Shown here: positions 26,778 to 34,519 of the stretch, piece after piece
Position numbering within the stretch: position 1 is the stretch's first letter
Layout: each line of letters starts with the position of its first letter
NCBI GenBank assembly: GCA_025361145.1
Contig: JANYAV010000002.1
Span: 1 to 64,000 of the forward strand
Reading direction: 5' to 3'
DNA from: Dehalococcoidia bacterium
Lineage (GTDB): Bacteria > Chloroflexota > Dehalococcoidia > Dehalococcoidales > UBA3254
DNA: 64,000 bases
The notes under the pieces: model-generated
The model's database searches: none
What the model was told of the DNA's origin: nothing
The model's input: only the letters and a program-made list of their open reading frames with translations
Position numbers and translations under genes: made by a program

Positions 26778-27563
26778 TTATTTTTCGTCAACAATAGCAA
26801 CCAGACGAACCATAGATGCTTCTCCACCCTGGTAGCGGATCGGGAAGGCGGCTAATGTGCAGCGTTTGCCGGTTACTTCATCGATCTGTCCGCCGGCGAT
26901 CTCGATGCCGGGGATACCATGCTGGGCTAAAGCCAGATGGGTAGGCTCATAGATGGGGAATAATTTATCAGGATCTTCGCCTCTTTCCTGCATATATTCG
27001 TCTCTCAGGTTAGGAGCCCATTTCCACAGTGGGGTGTGCGCGCAAGGATGATCGGTAGCGCCGCCATCAACAGCCAGGGCCTTAATGTCATGCTCAATAA
27101 ACCATTCCGCGGCTTCGGTGTAGCAGCCGGGATAATGATTGAAATATTGATATCCGTAGGTGGGGAAATATTTATGCCAGCCGGTGTTAATGACCACGAA
27201 ATCGCCTTTCTTAATCTTGGGTTTGGCGGCATCCAATTCTTTGCGGCCGATAACATCCCACTTCTTGAGATGTCTCATGTCAACTACCACGCCTTCGCCG
27301 TAGCAGCTAGCCAGGGGAATCTTATCGATGGTCAGGCCACCCTCGAGTACATGCAGAGGGGCATCCATATGGGTGGAGGCATGCATCTTGGTCTTGATGA
27401 CGGTGGTCAGTTTATTGATGCGGCCTTTCTTGGGGTCACCGGGGAAAGTAACAAATTCGGGGAAAGTAACCTTACTGATTTCTACATCATACATCTGGGG
27501 CCAGGGCCATAGCGGGATTCCGGAATAGAAGGGTTGGGATAGGTCATAAATCTTCAAAGCCAT
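26778..27563 (-). CDS. Cyclase-family metal-dependent hydrolase (kynurenine formamidase-like fold)
   Basis: A 261-residue protein with the family metal motif HASTHMDAPLHV (HxxTHxDxPxH) near residue 60, DFVVINTGW and the closing PIYEPTHLALAQHGIPGIEIAG. Family members hydrolyse amide or cyclic C-C/C-O bonds with Zn or Mn. First gene of the operon, with GGAGG seven bases before its ATG. In a phloroglucinol-type route it could open the reduced ring; this is inferred from context only. Confidence 0.9.
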   Translation of the reverse strand: MALKIYDLSQPFYSGIPLWPWPQMYDVEISKVTFPEFVTFPGDPKKGRINKLTTVIKTKMHASTHMDAPLHVLEGGLTIDKIPLASCYGEGVVVDMRHLKKWDVIGRKELDAAKPKIKKGDFVVINTGWHKYFPTYGYQYFNHYPGCYTEAAEWFIEHDIKALAVDGGATDHPCAHTPLWKWAPNLRDEYMQERGEDPDKLFPIYEPTHLALAQHGIPGIEIAGGQIDEVTGKRCTLAAFPIRYQGGEASMVRLVAIVDEK

Positions 27564-27661
27564 AAATTTCCTCCATATGTTAATTTGTTATTCGCTATTT
27601 TACACTTACGCGTCTAAGGTCGAAAATTGAAGTTCGGAAATAACTCTGACGTAAAATTTGG

Positions 27662-27718
27662 TTTATACTGTATAAATACAAGACACAATAGCATCTAAAT
27701 ATCTATCATTATTGATAG
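27662..27718 (-). promoter_or_regulatory. Two palindromes upstream of the catabolic operon
   Basis: TTTATAC-T-GTATAAA (27662-27676) and CTATCA-TTAT-TGATAG (27703-27718) lie 100-155 bp upstream of the first operon gene. They are possible operators for a dimeric regulator, which is not encoded next to the operon. No clear -35/-10 pair could be assigned. Confidence 0.45.
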
Positions 27719-27856
27719 GATAACACTCTATTTTACTCATCATTTCGCTTTTTTGTCAATATATCCCGTTAGCTAACCGGGCATATGTATAATAATTTTA
27801 TACGATATTCATATCGAGATGTTCGTTTGGTTGATAATGAGCTGGTTTTTAGACTT

Positions 27857-28822
27857 TTAATTTCTTCTGGTAACCACAAAATCGGCCAGATTTTTTAGCG
27901 CCTCCGCCGCTGGATCGGTCGGTAATTCCTTTAAGGCCCGGCATGCGCTATCGCGATACTCTCCGGCAATTCGGTAGCATTCCTCGACAATATTGGAATT
28001 GCGTATCTGTTCAATTGCCTGCTGAATGTTCTCCTTTTTACTTCGGTCCAGGAATAAGCGTTTGATGGGATTGTCCTGCGGATAGCGCTCATTAAGCAGC
28101 ATCGCCGGTAGGGTGAAAGTGCCTTGGGTCAGATCTGAGCCTGCTGGTTTCCCTAGCTCTTTTTCCGTACCGATAAAATCCAGGATATCATCTACAATCT
28201 GAAAAGCCAGTCCCAGATCGTTTCCATATTGTCGTAGTGTCTGGATTGCGCCTTCCGGCGCCTCGCTAAGAATTCCGCCGGACTCGGTTGAAAGGCAGAA
28301 AAGAGAAGCGGTTTTGCCGTATATCCTTTGTATATAATCTTCACGGGTCTGATTTAAAATGTAGGAGTTTTTAGCCTGGTTTAGCTCGCCCCTTGAGATC
28401 GTCATCAGAGTTTGCGAAAAAAGCCTGATCGCCCTGACATTTTGAGTGTCAGAAACTTCTACACCGGCCTTGGCGAAAAGATAATCACCCAGTAAGATAG
28501 CCGCTTCTGTGCCCCAAACCTTGTAAATGGTCTCCTTGCCCCTGCGGGTAAAGGATTTATCGATCGCGTCATCATGCACAAGAGTGGCGGTATGCATTAA
28601 CTCAATGGCTGTCGCCATGTGTATCAGGTATTCCAGGCGGTAATTGAAGAAATGACCTGAGAGCAGGGTCAGCGCCGGTCGGATTCGCTTACCTCCCACG
28701 CCCAGGCTTTGTTCGAGAAGTTGCGCTAGCCACTTGAAGTCAACCTGGCCCACCTTTTTTATGGAGTCCTCTATTTTGCTCAGATCATCCACTATCGGGG
28801 CGTAAATCTGGTTCAGTTCCAA
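27857..28822 (-). CDS. Long-chain polyprenyl diphosphate synthase
   Basis: A 321-residue trans-isoprenyl diphosphate synthase. The first Asp-rich motif is LVHDDAIDKSFTRRG and the second is QIVDDILDFIG; GGKRIRPAL binds the homoallylic substrate. The residues before the first motif are small or hydrophobic, as in medium/long-chain synthases that make quinone side chains. It follows metG by 13 bp and is probably co-transcribed with it. Confidence 0.92.
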   Translation of the reverse strand: MELNQIYAPIVDDLSKIEDSIKKVGQVDFKWLAQLLEQSLGVGGKRIRPALTLLSGHFFNYRLEYLIHMATAIELMHTATLVHDDAIDKSFTRRGKETIYKVWGTEAAILLGDYLFAKAGVEVSDTQNVRAIRLFSQTLMTISRGELNQAKNSYILNQTREDYIQRIYGKTASLFCLSTESGGILSEAPEGAIQTLRQYGNDLGLAFQIVDDILDFIGTEKELGKPAGSDLTQGTFTLPAMLLNERYPQDNPIKRLFLDRSKKENIQQAIEQIRNSNIVEECYRIAGEYRDSACRALKELPTDPAAEALKNLADFVVTRRN

Positions 28823-28835
28823 ATCAATAGCCTCT

Positions 28836-30512
28836 CTATTCGGCCTGGGTATGTTCGGGCCGTTTATTTTCTTCTTCGATTAGTTTTTCATCCAGTTTGA
28901 CGAAAAGCGGCTGGGGGACTGCCAGTTTCTGGCCAGGAGCGGGCAGTTCTATCTTCCAACCCGCTGACTGCACTTCACCAGCGTAGCCCAAATTCTCATG
29001 TAATTTCTGTGAACTGAAAGGCAGGAACGGATAGAAAATTGTCCTCAGAGCTGATATTACGCAAATAGCTACATATAATGAAGTCCCCGCGGCCGCTTTA
29101 TCCACTTTGATGGCCTTCCAGGGTGCCTTTTCATCAAGGTAACGGTTGGCTTCCGCGGCCAATGCCATGGCCGTTTTGATTGCGTCTTTGAATTTGCACA
29201 GTGATATCAGTCTATCGACGGCTGCTAATGTCTCCTCAGCTTTATCCATCAAGGCTTTGCCGGCGCTGTCTATTTCTCCCGGAAATGGGATAGCTCCGTC
29301 ATAATTTTTATAGGTGAAGGTTAAAACCCTGTGTGCTAGATTGCCATAGGTTGCCACCAGTTCGTCATTATTGCGGCGGTAGAATTCCCGCCAGGAAAAA
29401 TCGGTATCGGTGGTCTCTGGCATGTTAATTGACAACATGTAACGCAGCGGATCGGGATCATAGCGGCTCAGATAGTCTGGCAGCGAGACCACCCAATTGC
29501 GGCTGGTTGAAAATTTCTTTTCTTCGAAGGTTAAAAACTCATTGGCCGGGACTTCGTAGGGCAGATTGAGTCCGCCGTAGGCCATCAGCATGGCCGGCCA
29601 GATAATGGAATGGAAGACGATGTTGTCTTTACCAATGAAATAATAGGAACGGGTCTCTTCTTTCTGCCAGAATATCCGCCATTTTCCCGGGTCTTGCTGG
29701 TTTTGCGCCCATTCCTGGCTGGCGGAGAGATAACCGATTACCGCGTCAAACCAGACGTAAATCCGTTTGCTATCATAGCCGGGCAGGGGGATGGGAATGC
29801 CCCATTCCATATCGCGAGTAATGGCTCTGTCCTTCAAACCTTCTTCCAGATAGTGTTTGGTGAAATGATAGACATTGGACCGCCAGAAAGTCTGGCCTGT
29901 GATCCATTCAGACAGCTTGTCCTGAAAGGCGCTTAATTTCAGAAAGAAATGCTCCGAGTTTTTAAATTCCGGCTCACCGCCGCAAAGTTTGCAGTGGGGT
30001 GATTTCAGATCGACCGGATTCATGGGTTTGCCGCACTGGTCGCACTGATCGCCCCGGGCATCGTTAAAACCGCAAAGAGGACAGGTGCCTTCGATATAGC
30101 GGTCAGTCAGGAATCGCTGGCATTTGGGACACCAGGCTTGCAGCACCACATCTTTGTAAATATAGCCCTTATTGAGCAGATTAAGGAAAAAATCCTGGGT
30201 TACCGCGATGTGGTTATCGGTGTTGGTGTGGGTAAATAGGTCGAAGGAAATTCCCATCTTCTGAAAGGTCTCGATAAATTGGTTCCGGTAGTACTTAGCC
30301 AGTTCAGCCGGAGTCTTGCCTTCCTGTTCGGCTTTGATGGTGATGGGTGTGCCGTGCTCGTCGGCGCCTGAGACCATCAGTACCTCATTGCCTTTAGCCC
30401 TGTGGTAGCGCGCGAAAATGTCCGCTGGTAGATATGCTCCGGCTAAGTGGCCTAAATGGCGTGATCCGCTGGCATAGGGCCAGGCCACGCCGATGAATAT
30501 TCGTTCAGACAT
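28836..30512 (-). CDS. metG: Methionyl-tRNA synthetase
   Basis: A 558-residue class I synthetase. The HIGH equivalent is HLGH (near residue 20) and the KMSKS equivalent is KFSTS (near residue 333). The connective peptide holds four CxxC knuckles (CPKC, CPLC, CDQC, CKLC), the two-zinc form. The C-terminal tRNA-binding EMAP/Trbp111 domain found in many MetG proteins is absent. It follows a small zinc-ribbon gene and RsmI in the same direction. Confidence 0.97.
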   Translation of the reverse strand: MSERIFIGVAWPYASGSRHLGHLAGAYLPADIFARYHRAKGNEVLMVSGADEHGTPITIKAEQEGKTPAELAKYYRNQFIETFQKMGISFDLFTHTNTDNHIAVTQDFFLNLLNKGYIYKDVVLQAWCPKCQRFLTDRYIEGTCPLCGFNDARGDQCDQCGKPMNPVDLKSPHCKLCGGEPEFKNSEHFFLKLSAFQDKLSEWITGQTFWRSNVYHFTKHYLEEGLKDRAITRDMEWGIPIPLPGYDSKRIYVWFDAVIGYLSASQEWAQNQQDPGKWRIFWQKEETRSYYFIGKDNIVFHSIIWPAMLMAYGGLNLPYEVPANEFLTFEEKKFSTSRNWVVSLPDYLSRYDPDPLRYMLSINMPETTDTDFSWREFYRRNNDELVATYGNLAHRVLTFTYKNYDGAIPFPGEIDSAGKALMDKAEETLAAVDRLISLCKFKDAIKTAMALAAEANRYLDEKAPWKAIKVDKAAAGTSLYVAICVISALRTIFYPFLPFSSQKLHENLGYAGEVQSAGWKIELPAPGQKLAVPQPLFVKLDEKLIEEENKRPEHTQAE

Positions 30513-30545
30513 GTATATGCTCCTGGAACTTTGACGGTATCTTGG

Positions 30546-30580
30546 TTACTATTTACTAATTACTAACTACTATTTATTGA
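30546..30580. repeat. Low-complexity AT-rich intergenic motif (one of five)
   Basis: Variants of ACTAATTACTAACTACTA occur between genes at 30546-30580, 33552-33590, 49299-49325, 52738-52765 and 59887-59918. A second family, TTTGACTTTTGA, recurs at 40763-40805, 52753-52779 and 54213-54280. Origin unknown; listed here as a class. Confidence 0.5.
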
Positions 30581-30777
30581 TCACTCAGGTCAAATAACAT
30601 CTCAGCGCCCTCTTTGTCGTTCTCGGGTTTTACCAGATTTTTCTTCTGGCTGCACTCCATGCATATGGTCTTATTTTTACCTTTCTCTTCTACGAAAAGA
30701 TAGCGTTCCGGGTAAAGAATGGCACGCCCGCATTGATCACAATTAATATTGCCTAATGAAATACATCCGCGACGCAC
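30574..30777 (-). CDS. Small zinc-ribbon protein
   Basis: A 67-residue protein with CDQCGRAILYPERYL and TICMECSQKK, two CxxC pairs in one zinc ribbon, and an acidic C-terminus. It begins at a GTG with AAGGAG eight bases upstream. Sitting between rsmI and metG, it may belong to the translation-related operon. Function unknown. Confidence 0.75.
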   Translation of the reverse strand: MRRGCISLGNINCDQCGRAILYPERYLFVEEKGKNKTICMECSQKKNLVKPENDKEGAEMLFDLSDQ

Positions 30778-30788
30778 TGCTTTTCTCC

Positions 30789-31604
30789 TTACTTATTTTT
30801 TATCCAGGCCTGGTAAAGTTCTTTGCGTGAAAGGCCGGTTTCCTCGGCAATTTGGCCGATGGCTTCTCTGGAGGGTATTCCTGCTTTTTTCATCTCCGCC
30901 AGTTGTTTTTCAATCTCAGTGTTGATCTCAATCTTATTGTCTTCTGTTTTTCCTGCGACTACTATGGTGAATTCGCCTCTCGGCGCTGTAAAATGTTCGG
31001 CGGCTGAGCTCAAGGTGCCTCGATAAACTTCTTCGTAAATCTTGGTCATTTCCCGGCATACTGCTATTTGCCTGTCTCCCCAGATTTCCAGCATATCCTG
31101 TAAAGAAGCTTCTATGCGATGGGGTGATTCAAAAAGAACCAAGGTGGATTTCTCGGCTGCTCTGGTTTTTAGCAGTTTCCTTCTGTCTCCGGCTTTATGG
31201 GGTAAAAACCCCATAAAGCAAAAACTATCCGTTGGCAGTCCTGAAACTACCAGGGCGGTGGTTAATACTGAAGGCCCGGGAATAGGAATTATTTTAATGT
31301 TCTTTTTAGCCACGGCCGAGATCAGTTCATAGCCCGGATCGGAAATCCCTGGTGTTCCGGCGTCTGATACCAGTGCTACGTCATCTTGCTCCAGCACTTT
31401 TAAAAGGTAGTCCAGCTTGGTCAATTTATTGTGCTCATGATAGCTGGTGGTGGGGGTTTTAATATCATAAGCTGTCAGTAGCTGCCGTGTTTTGCGGGTG
31501 TCTTCAGCTGCTATCAGTTTAACTTCCTTAAGGGTCCGTATTGCCCTCAGGGTTATATCTTCTAGATTGCCTATTGGAGTGGCTACTATATATAGCGCGG
31601 CCAT
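30789..31604 (-). CDS. rsmI: 16S rRNA 2'-O-ribose C1402 methyltransferase
   Basis: A protein of about 271 residues if begun at the ATG for MAALYIVATPIGN, the conserved RsmI N-terminus; ATG 31616 and TTG 31625 are alternatives. The tetrapyrrole-methylase fold shows DTRKTRQLL, SYHEHN, VSDAGTPGISDPG and IPGPSVLTTALVVSGLP. A C-terminal helix-turn-helix-like tail (EETGLSRKELYQAWI) is normal for the family. It methylates the 2'-OH of C1402 in 16S rRNA. Confidence 0.95.
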   Translation of the reverse strand: MAALYIVATPIGNLEDITLRAIRTLKEVKLIAAEDTRKTRQLLTAYDIKTPTTSYHEHNKLTKLDYLLKVLEQDDVALVSDAGTPGISDPGYELISAVAKKNIKIIPIPGPSVLTTALVVSGLPTDSFCFMGFLPHKAGDRRKLLKTRAAEKSTLVLFESPHRIEASLQDMLEIWGDRQIAVCREMTKIYEEVYRGTLSSAAEHFTAPRGEFTIVVAGKTEDNKIEINTEIEKQLAEMKKAGIPSREAIGQIAEETGLSRKELYQAWIKNK

Positions 31605-31873
31605 AGCTGACGTCATTATAACCAATTGAGGCTTGTTCGTCCAATAATATTCGAGGCGTTTTGTTCATTTTAGGTTAGTGCCCAGGGTCTGTCATTCCTG
31701 CGAAAGCAGGAAGCTAAACCGCCGCTTTAACCATACTATTGATTCCAGTATAACCGTTAATTGAATATAACCAGTTGAAAACCTTACTCGCTTTTTTAGG
31801 GTTGCATTGTATACAATATATAAATATCTATTAGACGGATGGATTAACTTTGGTGCCTTTGAGGAGGATTCAA

Positions 31874-32395
31874 ATGAATCAAGAACATAACCAGCCTCTG
31901 GCAGCTTTACAAACGGCTATCCAAATGGAAATAGATGGTAAAAAATGTTATCTTCAGTTATCCAAAACCGGCACTGATGAGGCCGGCTGCAAATTGTTCG
32001 CGGCTCTGGCAGAGGAAGAAGATATCCACCTTAAGAAATTTGAGCAAATCTTTCGCGCCCTTGATTCCGGCCATATTTGGCCTGACGTTACCCTCGGCGA
32101 TAGCCAGGCCGCTACCTCTGTCGGCATCTTTACTCAAACACCTGCGGGACATAAGGGCTCTATCTCCAGTGAACTGAAGTCGATACAAAAAGCTATGACT
32201 ATGGAAAACCAAACTCTCGATTATTATCTGGAGCAGGCCGGCAAGTCTACTCAGCCTCTAGAAAAACAATTCTATCAAGCCGTGGCTGCGCAGGAACGGG
32301 TTCATCATGCCTTATTATTGGACTATTTTGAATATCTTAAAGATCCCGCCCAGTGGTTTACTATGAAAGAGCATCAATCTCTGGATGGAGGTTAA
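31874..32395 (+). CDS. Rubrerythrin-like ferritin-fold protein (no rubredoxin domain)
   Basis: A 173-residue four-helix protein. Likely di-iron ligands are in MEIDGKKCYL, LAEEEDIHLKKFE and QERVHHALLLDYFE, giving Glu and His at the spacing of rubrerythrins; the C-terminal rubredoxin domain is missing. It probably handles peroxide or iron. GAGGAGGA before the ATG at 31874 decides the start over 31850. It lies 131 bp upstream of the Fe-S subunit gene in the same direction. Confidence 0.82.
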   Translation: MNQEHNQPLAALQTAIQMEIDGKKCYLQLSKTGTDEAGCKLFAALAEEEDIHLKKFEQIFRALDSGHIWPDVTLGDSQAATSVGIFTQTPAGHKGSISSELKSIQKAMTMENQTLDYYLEQAGKSTQPLEKQFYQAVAAQERVHHALLLDYFEYLKDPAQWFTMKEHQSLDGG

Positions 32396-32526
32396 AACAC
32401 CTGAACCCACTATTTATTCTCCTAAAAGGTGACAAATAAAAGAGAGATATAGTAGAATTGAAATTGTCGATGGGTATGATGTTCTACTCAGCTTCAATCG
32501 AGATTCTAATTCGGAGGTCTAATCAA

Positions 32527-33384
32527 GTGGCTAGATATGGAATGATCATGGATGCTACCAAATGTAATGGTTGTTATAATTGTTTTTTAGCCTGTAAGGA
32601 TGAGCACTGCGGCAACGAATATTCGCCCTATACTGTCTCTCAACCCATGACCGGGCAATTCTGGATGAAGATTGTTGAAAAAGAGAGAGGCCAGTATCCT
32701 AAGGTCAAGGTCAACTATACCGCCGTGCCCTGCATGCATTGCGACAAACCTAGCTGTTTGAAAGCGGCCCAGAATGGCGCTATCTACAAGCGTCCGGATG
32801 GCATCGTTATTATTGATCCCGAAAAAGCTGTCGGCCAGAAGAACCTGGTATCTGCTTGTCCCTATCGCGTTATTTATTGGAATGAGGAAAAGAAAGTTGG
32901 TCAGAAATGCACCATGTGCGCTCATCTCCTGGACAAGGGTTGGAAAGAGCCTCGCTGCGTGGAAGCCTGCCCCACCGGTGCTTTGATTTTTGGCGATCTT
33001 GACGATCCCAAGAGTGAAATCGCGCAGCTGCTGGCCTCAGGCAAAACTGAGATTCTTCACCCCGAATATAAAATGGGCGAAAAGGTTAGCTACATCGGTC
33101 TGCCAAAGCGCTTCGTGGCTGGTGCCGTGGTTTTTGGTGATACCGATGAATGCGCTGTCGGCGTCAAGGTCACTTTGCAAGGCGAAGGCGAAAAGCAGAC
33201 CCTTTCTACTGATAACTACGGTGATTTCGAATTTGAAGGTCTTGCCGCGGATAAAGAATATGTGGTCAATATCGAAGCCCCTGGTTATAAGACCCAGAAA
33301 ATAACTGCTAAAACCGCCATTGATGTCTATTTGGGTGATATTATTCTAAAGAAAACCGCAGTTCGTAAAGTCAAAGCCGAATAA
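32527..33384 (+). CDS. Fe-S electron-transfer subunit of transhydroxylase beta type
   Basis: A 285-residue protein from the GTG at 32527, eight bases after GGAGGT. It carries ferredoxin-type loops: CNGCYNCFLAC near the start, then CMHCDKPSC, and KCTMCAH with CVEACPTGA, enough for three [4Fe-4S] clusters. After residue about 200 there is a transthyretin/CnaB-like beta-domain (VTLQGEGEKQTLSTDNYGDF, GYKTQKIT). An Fe-S domain followed by a prealbumin-like domain is the arrangement of the pyrogallol-phloroglucinol transhydroxylase beta subunit. The matching catalytic-type subunit is encoded at 60175. Its own terminator follows, so it may be separately expressed. Confidence 0.88.
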   Translation: MARYGMIMDATKCNGCYNCFLACKDEHCGNEYSPYTVSQPMTGQFWMKIVEKERGQYPKVKVNYTAVPCMHCDKPSCLKAAQNGAIYKRPDGIVIIDPEKAVGQKNLVSACPYRVIYWNEEKKVGQKCTMCAHLLDKGWKEPRCVEACPTGALIFGDLDDPKSEIAQLLASGKTEILHPEYKMGEKVSYIGLPKRFVAGAVVFGDTDECAVGVKVTLQGEGEKQTLSTDNYGDFEFEGLAADKEYVVNIEAPGYKTQKITAKTAIDVYLGDIILKKTAVRKVKAE

Positions 33385-33407
33385 CTCCATAATTATTTCA
33401 TCATCAA

Positions 33408-33443
33408 CAGTCCGTTGAGGGAAATTCAACGGACTGTTTTGTT
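33408..33443 (+). terminator. Terminator after the transhydroxylase-type beta gene
   Basis: An 11-bp perfect stem CAGTCCGTTGA (33408-33418) with its complement (33426-33436), then TTTTGTTT. It lies 24 bp after the stop codon. Confidence 0.88.
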
Positions 33444-33476
33444 TCCCCAAAATTAAAGTTTGACCGGCCCCTCTCG

Positions 33477-33528
33477 CTAAAGGTCGGACCTCGCAGTCTC
33501 CTTTTCCCGATGCAGGTCCGACCTTATA
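33477..33528. repeat. Dispersed hairpin repeat, copy 1
   Basis: A perfect 12-bp inverted repeat (33480-33491 with 33514-33525) encloses GCAGTCTCC...CCCGATGC; a second copy sits at 54089-54140 with the same loop. The surrounding gap 33444-33922 also holds a low-complexity stretch rich in ACTAACT/AATTACT (33552-33590) but no gene that I can support. Confidence 0.75.
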
Positions 33529-33922
33529 TTCGGTCTCTTTTCCTCGCCCGGTAAGTAACCACTAACTCCTAATTACTAACTACAAAAATACACATTCCAT
33601 CTTATCCTTCTCTCGGTAAAGGTCTCATCTTGCTGGTCTTTTCACCTTTGTAGTAAGCGAGACTTTATACTCCCCGTCTTCTTTACTCGCCTGTTAACTT
33701 ATTGGAGTTTTTATCATTTGAACTTTGGTATTAGAAATTGTTTAGGATTGAGTGCTTAGATATTAGAATTTAAACACTCGATTATCCTAATTATTGTTTT
33801 TTATAAGGTGTCACCTTTTTATTACCGTTCAATCTCAACTTCTTCCAACATCAAATTGACTTGACATATGCGACCTGTTAAGATGAAAATGTGGCTGGGA
33901 AATCCTGGAAAGATAGAGGAAG

Positions 33923-34519
33923 ATGTCTGCATTAAGCGAACTTGGTAAAGAGATTACGGTCTGTCAGCGTTGTGACCTTTACAAGAATGCCACCCACGCG
34001 GTGCCCGGGGAAGGGCCTGAGAATGCCGATATCATGTTTATCGGAGAAGCCCCCGGTGCCAATGAAGATCAGCAAGGCCGTCCTTTTGTTGGAGCTTCGG
34101 GTAAATTCCTCGATCAATTGATCGCCTCTATCGGCCTTTCACGCGATCAGGTCTTTATCGCCAATGTGGTCAAACACCGTCCGCCTGAAAATCGTGAACC
34201 GCTGCCGTCTGAAATAGCTGCCTGTAAAAACTGGTTGGACCATCAGATAGCGATTATCAAACCGCGTATGATCGTTACTCTGGGCCGCCATTCCATGGCT
34301 CGCTTTTTCCCCGACAAAACTATCAGCAAGATTCATGGAACGGCTGAGAAACGTGACGGCGTTATTTATTTTGCCATGTATCATCCTGCCGCAGCCTTGC
34401 ACCAGGGCAATCTGCGCAGTGAAATAGAAAAAGATATGTTGAAGATTCCCGGTCTCCTGGATGAGATGCAGGAAAAACCGCAGGCTGCTGAAAAACCGCA
34501 GCAAATGAGTATGTTTTAA
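33923..34519 (+). CDS. Type-4 (family 4) uracil-DNA glycosylase
   Basis: A 198-residue protein. Motif 1 is GEAPGANEDQQGRPFVG and motif 2 is YHPAAALHQ, both typical of family 4 UDG, which removes uracil from DNA. The family holds a [4Fe-4S] cluster with four Cys; here Cys14, Cys17 and Cys101 are present, but the position in VVKHRPPENR, usually Cys, is His85. The gene ends directly before the RNase J ATG with no gap, so the two are translationally coupled. Confidence 0.9.
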   Translation: MSALSELGKEITVCQRCDLYKNATHAVPGEGPENADIMFIGEAPGANEDQQGRPFVGASGKFLDQLIASIGLSRDQVFIANVVKHRPPENREPLPSEIAACKNWLDHQIAIIKPRMIVTLGRHSMARFFPDKTISKIHGTAEKRDGVIYFAMYHPAAALHQGNLRSEIEKDMLKIPGLLDEMQEKPQAAEKPQQMSMF

